Shown in pieces: positions 35,076-48,000 of a DNA stretch of 64,000 nucleotides. The notes below the pieces were generated by a model. That model ran no database searches. It had not been told where the DNA came from and saw nothing but the letters and a program-made list of their open reading frames with translations. Each line of letters begins with the position of its first letter. Within the stretch, counting starts at the first letter, position 1. This DNA comes from Marsupella aquatica (lineage: Eukaryota; Marchantiophyta), in NCBI GenBank assembly GCA_973895155.1, contig OZ316891.1, positions 7,874,001 to 7,938,000 on the forward strand, written 5' to 3'. A program made the translations under genes and the position numbers.

Positions 35076-37444
35076 GTTATCATTATTCCTTTTTCTATAG
35101 AGTATTTAGAGCTTCTTCTCGCACACGGATTCTCAGGGTGGCGTACGTTCTCATGTCGTCTTCCCAAAGCAATTTTGCAGGTCCTAGAAGTGGTTTAGAT
35201 GCTTGTGTTTTATGATAGTCATTTCTGAATAAATTGTTAAGGCCTAGGTGGAATGGAAATTAGATTAGTTATGGTTACTGTGTTGTGACTAGTTTGCAAT
35301 TTGATCTTTCAACTTTGAATAAGAAGTGAGTTGTATAGACCAGATCTAAACAGGAATGTCAACAGTGCATGGCATAGCTGTGCATGAAACACTTGGGCCT
35401 AGAGAAATGGGAAGCAGTTTCCGAAACGGCGTGGCCTCTAGCAGTCTACAGTTGGGAAGTTGTTTTCACGTTACGAAAATGACGACTGTGATTGATAGAA
35501 TTGCTTTTGGCTTCATCAGCCGCCTGAGCTGACAAGGTTAGATATGAGAATTGCAATCTGGGTATTATCTGTAACCCTTTCTTTTGAGTATACTGGATCC
35601 TCGGGGGTTGGGGATGTGGTTGTATTATTGAAGCCTTGTTTGACATGCATCCTTAGAAGATAAAAGAAAGTGGATATATAGTCTGTAAAGATGGTCTACT
35701 TTATCCTGACTAGCTTTGACATCATGACTAAGTGTCTCGAGGACACCAAGCAACGCAAGAATGTGAACATTTTCTTAGTCAAGGTGAAGAAAGAGCAGTT
35801 CCTTCAACACTGAATGCTAGTCCAATAGAAGGTTCATCACATTGTCGTCATGGAAGTTATATAACCTTTCTCCTCAGTAAGCTGTTACAACACAGCATTC
35901 ACTTCTAGGCAAGGTATTGTCTGCTGCTTTGTACAGTAGATGGTCGGACGAGGTTCTTGTTCTCTACAATCTGTATATTGAAGCACCGTTTGGTCCCCAG
36001 GCAGTCATGTATCTAATGGACAGGCGGTGAATTTTGAATCCAATTTTCGAGAAAAGATGGCTTTGTTGTTGACAAATAGTACGTAAGTATTTAGGATATT
36101 CCCAACGGGAGCCCTCAATGCGCTATGTGATTTTATACTGCAAGTAGAAAGGGAGCTGTGAACCGACTCTGCCTTGAACACGCCCAATGATGAAGTTGTG
36201 AACGATACTGAAAGATTTCTCAAAAACTTCGGTGTGCTACAGAACAGTGGAACAGTAAATGGAATTTTCAATTCAGATTAGAATAATAATAGTTTCCAAA
36301 TTATTTGACACGAGCGAAATGTAATGTCGCTTCATTCGAAAACCATGACAGGTTTCAGCAAAGCCACAAAGAGGCGTCACTTACCTGCAGTCTCCAACTA
36401 TTTATTCCTCTTTCTAGAAGTACTCACGAGGATTGTCATGGACTCCTAACCATGGAACCGTAACTAAACCATGACCAGTAGATTATCACCGTTTTTCCAG
36501 CAAGAGAAAACATATTCAAGCCCTCTCCCCTGCCCCCATTCCCCAGCTGGGTTGTAAGAAAAGGTGGATGAATGGATTTCTAATCCACTGAAAAAGACAC
36601 CACTCCACGAGATACAGGAGACAATGTCCCAAAGGCATAAAATTAAAAACCAAAGTTGCCCTGACTGCCTCTCCCAGAGCGTCCAATTTCTAGTGTCAGA
36701 AATTGAACAGGTGGCTGGATAATTCATTATAAACAGACATCACTCCACCAGCAACAGGAGACAAGGTACCCAAGGGGAACGAGACTACAGTGCAGGAGAT
36801 GGAAATCAAAGCCTAATCCCAGACCCAATAGTAGAAACAATATAATTGGCAGGCTTGTCAGTTTACTGTAGATTAGGGCCTTAGTTCCTTAGTCTTTGTG
36901 TGAGACTCTCTGGCTTTTTGGGCCTCTGGTCTCACGTTTTCTCCTCTTTAATGGGTCTCCTGGGTTCCCCCCTTACTTTTCTCCTCTTTATTGGGTCTCT
37001 TAGAGCATTTCCACCTGTACTGGGCTTTGATTATTGGGTATATGAAATACCCAGTACAATAAAATAAAAAATAATCTATTCCATGATCTCTTCCATGATC
37101 AGATTACTTCAGATTCTGTAATGAAAGATCTGATTACTTCAGATCAGATTACTTCAGATCCTGAAAACTTAATAGCATTACCCTGAATTACTTGGACCTG
37201 GATTGTTGCCTTCTTTAAAATAGGTTGGTTGGCACCTCATCAGTTTGAGTAACCCAACCCAGTAGGGTTAGAGAATCTCTTACCAGGGAATCTCAAAGCT
37301 TCAAATTTGACAAAATTTAACTTAGTAATTAAGGTTATGGAGAGAGAAAGTTATGGACTACCAAATTCATAATCTATAATTCTTTGCCATAAAGATTAGT
37401 CATGTATGACAATAAGTCCCTGTAGAGACTAGTGAAAAAACTAA

Positions 37445-37650
37445 TTAAAAAACTTTTCACATAACCCTGTGAAAAAGTTGTGGCCATGAAAAACTTTTAC
37501 ATAACCTGTGCAAAACTTGTACCTAACCTGTGAAAAAGTTATGGCCATGAAAAACATGTACATAACCTATGAAAAACTTGTACATGACCTGTGAAAAAGT
37601 TATGGCCATTTTCACAGGTGTACATGACCTGTGAAAAAGCCATAGCCCCC
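37445..37650. repeat. Degenerate tandem array upstream of Lhca1
   Basis: Five to six imperfect units repeat ACCTGTGAAAAAGTTATGGC, CATGAAAAACTTGTAC and variants, with spacing of about 35-60 bp. One unit is partly inverted (GGCCATTTTCACAGGTGTAC). The array lies about 520-730 bp upstream of the Lhca1 start codon. Confidence 0.75.
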
Positions 37651-37843
37651 ACCTTCTAAGCTTTGAAACTCCCTATCAGGTGGCTTGCTTTAGGGTCATG
37701 TGCAGGGCCCATTATTTTGTTCTTTGGTGGCAGGGTGATATATAATTTCTGGCTGTAGTCTGTAAATGGGAACCATCCTATTTCTCAGGGGCGAGGGCAG
37801 GGGAGGGGGCGGGTTATTAGGGGGGACCGCAGTAACGGGACCA

Positions 37844-37896
37844 AGCCAATGAGAAAGCGAGGGATCGTTACCCACATCACAGCCAATGAGAAGGCG
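37844..37896 (+). promoter_or_regulatory. Twin CCAAT boxes in Lhca1 promoter
   Basis: AGCCAATGAGAAAGCG (37844) and AGCCAATGAGAAGGCG (37881) are near-identical and 37 bp apart, about 280-330 bp upstream of the Lhca1 ATG. CCAAT boxes bind NF-Y factors and are common in light-regulated plant promoters. The conserved flanking GAGAARGCG suggests a duplicated composite site. No clear TATA box was found. Function is inferred. Confidence 0.5.
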
Positions 37897-38106
37897 CATT
37901 GCGATTTTCCACCGGATATCTTCTCTCCCCGACTCTGTCATCAGCCCAACGACGACTCCACCTTTATCCCCCACAATCCCCAAATCCCAATTCTGGCCCG
38001 TCTTGACCGACTCTATCGATTGATCCATCATCTTCGTATCGTGGTTTGTACATTCCAGTCTTCGAGCTCTGTTTTCCGTTTCTGTTGTGGATTAGGCGGA
38101 ACTTGG

Positions 38107-38151
38107 AAGAGGAAGAGGAGGAGGAGGAGGAGGAGGAGAAGGAGGAGGAGA
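38107..38151 (+). repeat. GAG/GGA microsatellite in Lhca1 5' UTR
   Basis: A purine-rich (GAG)n tract of about 45 bp ends 22 bp before the Lhca1 ATG. It is probably within the 5' leader. It creates spurious Arg- and Pro-rich frames on both strands. Confidence 0.8.
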
Positions 38152-38173
38152 GCTTGGAATTGTGAATTGCATC

Positions 38174-39521
<1,348 letters not shown>

Positions 39522-42089
39522 ATTTTTAATTCGTCGAAACGAAGAAATTGCTTTCATCAACACCCGTTTATAGTTCGGCTACTCTACCTACTCCAGCGCT
39601 GTAATATTGTTTCCTGTGAAACGAAATTGTACAATTGAAACTCGCAAGGCTGTGTTCATTGGTCAAGCACATGAATTGTTTCACCTCCCGAGCTGGGCTT
39701 CTTCTGACGGCCGGGAGGTGGTGTCATCAGAAACAAACCCCCTTCATGTGATTTTGGATTGTATTTTTTGGATTGCATGCATGGTATGTGTTTTCTCAGT
39801 GTGTTATTCTACGAAGGGATTTCAGTCGATTCCAGTAGTGAAACAGTGCAAAGGTTTCAACTACTTGACATCCGAAATGATCACAATTTCTTCAATCGCC
39901 ATAGGGTTTTGTTCTTGTGAATCGTCTGAAGGCTTGTCATGAGAAAATGCAGCAGTAAGCTGGATTGCACGCACATCTGAATTGAGACCAGAGCTGATAA
40001 GCTGTATTGTAGGGTCCCTTCTTCGAAATTTGGAAAATGAGACGAACATTTTACACATACTGGCATGTCCACTTGCGTTGATTCAGTCTTCAAATGAGCA
40101 TCCCAAGTTCGTCTGTATGAACACTGCAGGATTTGGCAGATAAACCGATTAAAAACAACTGAAAAACGAGGATCCAAGCCGCCTCACATCCGGACAGCAT
40201 GGCTTCCGGGAGTCGGAATAAGTGGTGGAGCAATAACGTCTTGTCTACAAGATCGTAGGACAGGATGGCTTTAATGCACTAAGCGGAGCAAGAAACTTAG
40301 AGGAGAATCGAAGATTCGAAGCAGAATGATTGATTGCTACACCGAACTAAAAGTTGCATCTCACATGACGATGAGCGAGAATGTTGCGCAAATATTCGGT
40401 GGAAACATAATCTAGTTGCATCTAATCATAAATTGGTGTCCATGGTGGGTGTATCATCTGTATGAACAACAACAGAATTGCAAGTTCGACCTTTTCGAAC
40501 CCTACAATGAAGTTCTTGAATGGCGTTCTGGGAGATCATTCCCCCAAGGAATGTGATCCAACATAAAACTATGAGTTGGTCCCCTTTGGTGTGGGTACTG
40601 TCTGCATGAACCGACCTTGTTTAAAGAGTACAATAAGGTTCTTCAACAAGGACTTACCTTGTTTAAAGAGTAGAGTAAGGTTCTTCAACAAGGACTTTGT
40701 GTGAGGTATCACTTCCAAGCACAAGGGCAAGGGGAATTGCCATCTCATCCCATTGAAACCTGGATACTCGAATTTACGGGACATCAACTTGTGAAAAGAC
40801 TAATGTCATGGATGGGAATTGGGAGCACTATCATGCAAGAAGGTGGACTTGCGCTCTCTAAAATTCATAATATATACAAAGGTAAAAAACAAAAGTATTT
40901 TTGTTACATATGGCACAACATGGAGACCTTCCATGGTGGGCTTTCCTTGAACATTTTTACAGACTGAAGACGTCAAAGGAGGTGGAAGTAAGAGTGCGAC
41001 ATTAGTTTATGTTGATATATATTTGATAGAGTACAAAATATCCTAGATACTCAAGTTGAGTTTTTGGATAGTTCCAGGACAAATCTATGAAGACAAGATG
41101 CAAGGATAGTCGAATTGAAGTTTTTTAAGTTATAGCATTGAAGATCCACATTCCCACATGCTGAAATGCAAGTGAGTAGGATGAAGGCGTTTGATGCTTA
41201 AAAGCCCAGCATCCACACCACAATTAAGAATACCACCCTCCTTAAGGATGTGTAAGGTAGAGAATATCCTCGAGGGTGTCCTCCAAGATAAGAGCATGAG
41301 TGTCATTCATTCATAAAACAATCTATTGTGTGTTTTCATATATATGAATCATTGATTTTTGAGCTATGTTAGTATGTTCCGTAATGTGTTACTTGAGCTC
41401 CAATACTCCCCTACTCACATATTAGTCTTACTCACAATATTGACAGTGCCACTATTTCTGGAGTAACACTAACTATGATAAACAGTGTAGTAGGGAGTCG
41501 CAAGGATAGACAGGCTGGTAGGGTGGGTAAAAAAGAGGGAAATAAGGGTAAGATTTTGGTTTTGCTCTTCATAGCTTCGTATTCGAAAAAGTAGGAAAGT
41601 TCGCACATATTTGACTGTTACCGTGATTAATTAATGTGTAGACAAATGGTCTTATGCTCTGAGTCTCCAATCATAGGTTCTTGCAGTGAATTGACTCTGA
41701 GTTCTCATGTTCTCTGCAAAGAGAAAACGATCGGATGGGCTGTTGTTGGCCCTCGCTGATCCGGTGTCCCTCACTACTAATAATTGCTTGAGCTCCGAAG
41801 TCGACGGGGCTCGCCAATCGCCATCGATCCGGAACATCTACACCAGTTATTTCCACCTGAATCGATTTTGGTTCCTCATTCGGTTGAGAGGGGTCGATCT
41901 ATTGAAATGCCAATCTTTGAAAGAACAATTGAGTAACTTCGATCAGCGGGTCCAGAGTGGTATTGAAATGCCAGCCGGTGAAGAGAAACGGCGTTGTGTT
42001 GTTCCGCCCATATCTCGTTATTCGTGAATCGTGACGCTTAGAAAATTTGGCTTGCATTTGACTGCAACGGAGAATGGTAGACTTTTGGT
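39522..42089. other. Intergenic stretch after Lhca1
   Basis: Begins with the Lhca1 3' UTR. No further gene is recognised. A frame at 41707-42027 (+) has 106 codons but no recognisable features. Contains a 42-bp tandem repeat near 40.6 kb. Confidence 0.5.
40615..40698. repeat. 42-bp tandem duplication
   Basis: Units starting CCTTGTTTAAAGAGTA at 40615 and 40657 both continue through AAGGTTCTTCAACAAGGACT, with about two differences. Confidence 0.85.
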
Positions 42090-45000
42090 GGTCGGATGAA
42101 CAATGTGGGGCTTTTGCTGTGTTGCAGGTGCCCTGCAGTACGTACCCATCATTTATTGTGGCCAGTATGCAGGAGTGTGCCGTGCAGTACGCGTAATTTA
42201 GTGTGGCCGGTACGCAGAACATATGGCACATCTGAGTCCAGCCTGTGCGAGCTATGATGAATTTCGTGGACTGATGTTCACTGACCTTGCCAAAATTATG
42301 CGAGTATCTGACGACGATTAGAATCAGCAAGTTTGTAGATTTAGAGTCGTACGTTGTTAGCTGTAAGGTTATCAACGTTTAGTGTCATGCAGTCAAACCG
42401 GACTTAATAATGGCGTCCCGTAATTGCACATCAAAATGCTAAAACCACATAAGTAGAAGAATCAACACTACACTTTCACGTTTATCATGGTATGGAAAAC
42501 ACATATGGCCTAACACACTACACGGCATGCGTTTTCGATGTGCAATAACAGTCAGGCTTAAATCATGCAGGTGGGTTCGTTGTGGGGTCCTAAATCTTAA
42601 TGTAAGTACATATTTTGGCCTTCTTTGATAATCTTTGATGTGTGGAATAACTAGAATGTCAAAAGTGTTAAAATATTGTGACATAAGATTCTCTGGGGAT
42701 GCGCTTGGAGGACGTCTCACATCATGCCAGTATCCCATTCCCATTTTCCACCACAAACTGCGGAGTAGGAGTGGTCTTGCAGTGGACTGTTTGATATGGG
42801 GTTTGATGCTTTCCAATGGACTCCTCTCATCTGTTGTAAACAATCAAACGAGCGCGGGTCTTTGACCCGGGTCCCTCGCAGTTTGTGAAAGGACTATTGT
42901 GGTCACTCAAGTCAGCACAGCACCCAGATCAGAAACTCACGGGAAACAAATTAATGCTCTACGTACAGATATCACAATGGAGCCTTGTCGTTGAGCTGGA
43001 AACGTACTGAAAGCTCGACGTACAAGTCCATACTTACTTCTCGTAGCGCGGGAGTGACAGTCCAGGGCATTGGAAGACTAGTTAGCGGAGGAGCAGTTCG
43101 TATTGCAGGATCTCAGTGTGAAGGTGTTTGGAAGTCCGCGACTTGGATAGGTTCCTGTGCCTTGCTGGTCTGATGTAGCTCGTCATCTGTGTGAGTGAGC
43201 AGTTTGAGTGGTCATTGTTGCAAAATCACCCTTTTGATTATGTTTCTTATGCACTGTCCTTGAGAGGTCGATCTCTTTTGATTGACTGTTGACATCTGAT
43301 CACATTTCGCGCAGGCACACCTACTGTGATCCCATACCTTGGAATCCCATTTCATTTTTCCTGCTGCTGGTGCTGCTGGCGTGGGTCATCATCATGAGTC
43401 TCTCATGGACCTTGCTCTGCATAGGTTTCCTTCGAAAGCTGCAGAACTTAACACCGTGTTGTAGAATCGACGGTGATATGTCCAGGTGCGACAGAACATC
43501 CTAGCGTCGATTATCTTGGACCAAAAGTTTGTCCCGTCTTGCATTCCCATGATTGGTGATGTAGGGATCATCTACTACTGTTGCTGCACTGGCCTCTGAC
43601 TTTCCTTCAGCTGGACGAGCTTGCATGTTTTACCATCGATTATTGTGACTCAATCTAAGTTCATCTCCCTCTTTGACATTTGTGCAGCCCGGTATTTAGC
43701 GAATTGCCCAGTCTTTAGTCCGAGGACGATCTGTCCGTCGGAGATTTGACACCAGTTTCAGAAGGCTTTAGAAACATTTTCCGATCAACGACAGGGCCTG
43801 TCGCGTCCTTAAAACTGATTTCAGTGAAAGATCATGCGAAGGGCGCTCACTGATCACGTCAAGCGATAACCTGGCCACTTGGCAGTGAGATGGACGACGC
43901 AGTGGCAGGGTCAGTGGTGTGTGACGAGTCAGACGATGAAGTGGCTGGGCCATCTGGCGTTGAGGCGGAGGAAGAGCTGTTGATCGGTTTGGTTAAAGCC
44001 ATCGAAGAGCTGGAATCTGAGCTGGACGATCCTGAGGCGATTCTGAGGCAACTGAAGCGATTATCACGGGATGACATTAGGAGACTCATCCGTATGAAGG
44101 TTCCTGGCGCCAACGGGGGAAAACTGACAGTTCTTGGGCACCTTTGTGTCAAGAAAACTTGCTTCGGACATTGCTCCAAAGATCTGATGGATTTTCTGCT
44201 TACAGAAGAAAATGTTAACAATTTGGAGGAGTTCGACGGTCACAGGATTCCTCTACTCAATCTAGCTGTTTACTGTGGCAACGAAGGAGCTGTGCACCTT
44301 ATGTGCCCCGAAATTTCTTCTTCTGCAAGCCTTGGAGCCCATATTTTTGCCAGCGCTAGTACCAAACTCAACGCTTTGCACATGGCTGTGAAAAGCCAAG
44401 AAAAAGAGGCACTTCTTCGTCTATTATTTGTGACTCTTAGGCGCAAAAGGACTGAAATGCAAACTGGTTTCGCAAATGAGAAGGATGACTTAGGGATGAC
44501 TCCTTTGCATTATGCTGCATGGGAGGACAACAAAGATGCGACAGAGGGCTTGCTGGGGCATTGGGGGAGTTTTGAATTTCTCCAGGAGATATATGTGAAT
44601 GCTACTCAAAGAAACGGCTTCACTGCGTTGCACCTGGCAGCTTTGAACAATGGCATTGAAGTTTTAGATGCGCTTCTTGAACACCAAGAAATTGATGTGA
44701 ATGCTACCGATCACAATGGCTTCACTGCCTTGCATGTAGCATCTTGGAACAATCACTCTGAATGTGTACGGATACTTCTCCGCCACCCCCTCATCAACAG
44801 GAATGCGACTGACGAGCATGGTCGCACTGCATCTTACCTGGCATCTAGGAATCACATCGAAGCCATGTACAGGCTTCTTCGCAGGATTATTCCTAACCTG
44901 GATATCAAACTGAATGATGCTACTGACGACGAGAATAGTTTCACTGTGGAGCACCTAGCATTGTGGAAACAGCAGAAACGAATTATAGAGGCAATGCTTG

Positions 45001-48000
45001 TTGGCTCCCAGGATGTAGATGTCCCGCTGCCACAAATATCGAGACAGATGTCCGAGGGTGCTTATGTACCTCCTGGGGAATCTATGAAGGAATCACTGCG
45101 GTCTGATTTTGAAAACTTGGAATCTCACCTACTTCAGTTTTCCCCTGGCCGAAAAAGGTGGTTGGAAACTACAAAAAACAACTGGCAACGGAGAGCGGAG
45201 ACAAATGAATTTCTCACCCCTGACTCTTCCAGTGCTTTACACGAAAATGAAAGGCCAGGCCCCGGCAGAGAGATGGTGATAGATGATCGGCCAGACGAAG
45301 AGCAATTGACCGTTTTGGTGGAAGTGATTATCAGAGCTTTGAATCAGAGGGTGGACCAGGTGCGAGTGATCGATCGACTGAAGTGGTTGTCGGAGAACAA
45401 CTGGTTATCGGATCAGGACATTATGAGGCTTAGCCGCTTGAGGGTTCGTGATAATGTTGGTGGAGGAATGCTTTCAGTTCTTGGGCACCTCTGTGTGAGG
45501 AAATCTGACTCCGCATTAGTATTGGAATTTCTGCTGAGCGAAGCTAGTGTCAACATTTTGGAGGAATTCGACAATCACAGTATTCCTCTACTTCATCTAG
45601 CTGCTTACTGTGGCAACGATGCAGCCGTGAAGGTTCTTTGCAACGTTAAGGGCATAAACCTCTCTGTCAGAAGTAGTTCCAACTTGAACGTTTTGCACAT
45701 AGCTGCGAAAAGCGGGAACAGTCGAGTAGTTGACGAAATAGGGGTCTGTGCTTCCAGGTTATCGTGTGACATGGTCAGGGACTTGGTGAATGGGCAGGAT
45801 GACTTGGGGATGACTCCTTTGCATCATGCTGCATGGGAGGGCAACTTGTCTGTGATGCGTAGTCTAATTTGCATGAACATGATTAACGTGAATGCTATTG
45901 CATGTAACGGTCTCACTCCATTGCACCTAGCATCGTGGAACAATCAAATGTTATGTGTCGATAATCTTTGTTCACATCCGGCTATCAACATGAATATTAC
46001 TGATAAAAATGGTTTCACTGCATTGCACTTAGCGTCATGGAACAATCACTCGGGCTGTGTAGAATACCTTCTTATCAACCAGGGAATCGATGTGTGTAAG
46101 ACTGACGAGCATGGTTTCACTGCATTAGACTTGGCATCTAGGAATCACATTGAAGCTATGTTCAGGCTTCTTCACCACCCGAATGTCAACTTAATTGACA
46201 CTAACGAGCACAGTTTCGCTCCATTGTACCTGGCAAATTGGAAATGGCACAAAAAAAATCTACTGGACAGGATGTCATGGTGGGCAAGGAGACAAGCAGG
46301 TTCATGGTTGGAAAATAGTGATGTCTCTTTGGGGCGGACGTTCGTGGGTACTTATGCAACTTTGGGAGAATCAGCAAGGAAATCATTGGAGGAAAAGTTT
46401 GAAAGAATGGAATCTCACCTTTTTCAGTTTTGCTCTGATCGAGGAGAGACGGTAAGAAGAATGAAAGACAGGGTGTGGGACGTTGATATTTGCAGTCAAA
46501 TCGACTGGCAAAAGGCCCCTGCCGAAACAGAGGTGGCGCGAGGTAATTTGGCCGATGAACAGCTGTTAATGGAGTTGATGGAAGATATCATAGCATTGAA
46601 GCCCGGGGCAGATGATGCGTCAGTGATTGATCGACTGGTGTGGTTCTCAGAGAACAACTGGTTATCAAAGAACGACATTATTACACTCAGCCACATAAGG
46701 GTTCCTGATCTGAATGAGGGAAGACTTTCAGTTCTTGGGCACCTATGTGTGAGAAGACCTTGCTCGGAACTAGTGTTGAGATTTCTACTGAGAGCAGCTG
46801 ATGGCAACACTGAGGAGAAATTCGGAGATCACAGAATTCCTCTACTTCATCTAGCTGTTTACTTTCGCAACTATGCAGCCGTGGATGTTCTGACCGACAA
46901 TAGGACCATCAATCTTTTGGCCAGGAGTAGTTCTAAGCTGAACGCGTTGCACGTGGCTGTAAAAAGCCGAGACACAAGCCTAGCTCGCAGTGTATACAAC
47001 GCTTTGCTCGCGGCTATCAAAAGCGACGCTTGGTTCGTGGGTGTGAAAACATACCTAGTTTCCGTGGGTGACGAAAGTGCCTCCGTGATTGAGTCCATGA
47101 TAATCAGTGACTTGGTGAATGGACAGGATGACTTCGGGATGACTCCTTTGCACTATGCTGTATGGGAGGGTGACGAAAGAATGACAGATCTTTTACTCTC
47201 CATGAAGACGATCAAAGTGAATGCAACTGACAACGATGGTCTCACACCGTTGCATCTGGCATCGTGGAACAATCAACACGAAGTTTTGAAGAAACTGCTG
47301 GTTTCCCCGAATGTTGATATTGCTTTGCAATCACGGGTATTTATGTCGAAAGCATTTGATTGGCAGTCAGAACGGGACTGTTTGCAAAAGGATACATTCA
47401 AAATAATAGAATCTCACCTTCTGCAGTTCGTCTTTGATCCAAGAAAATTGGGAGAAAATCTGTCCAGGGCGATGCTTGACGAGTTACAGGAAAACGATCG
47501 GGCAGATGGATGGGGTTATGCGCGACAGCTGAGGGGAGATGAAAATCGAAGGGAAATAGCCGATTTTTTATGGCCTTCGAGCAATGATCATGACAACGAT
47601 GATCATGTCAGCAATGGCTGTATGACGGCTCTACATTGTGCAGCATGGCGGGGCCATTCAACAATTGTTGTAGAGCTAATGCACATTATCTCCAAGCTAC
47701 CACGAGCCAGAACAATGTCGAACTTGGTAGATAAGTATGGCTTAAGTCCCATGCACTATGCAATCATGCGAGGAGACGCTGGCATGGTCGACGAACTTCT
47801 GAGCTATTCGCTGGTGGTGAAAGGTAATATTCGAGAGCATTCGATCCATGCCTTGACGCCTCTCAGCATGGCTTACCGCTTAATCGAGCATTTTGAGGGG
47901 CTGGGTGACAAAATAGAAACTGTGGGGGAACACAGACACAGAAAAGCAACTGTGGACAAATACAAAATCATAGTTGGTTTGCTTGAAGAACTTTCAGATG

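Larger units (their letters stand above)
35076..38173. other. Intergenic stretch between Era and Lhca1 genes
   Basis: No gene recognised. Contains a pair of ~28-bp direct repeats (about 36937 and 36978, TTTTCTCCTCTTTAATGGGT), a pair of related CACTCCAC...CAGGAGACAA blocks (about 36600 and 36742), short repeats of GATTACTTCAGAT near 37.1 kb, and a degenerate repeat array at 37.4-37.65 kb. From about 37.8 kb it becomes the Lhca1 promoter and 5' UTR. Confidence 0.5.

Noticed and set aside
41707-42027. 106-codon plus-strand frame before the ankyrin locus
   Set aside because: No recognisable features or splice partners found.
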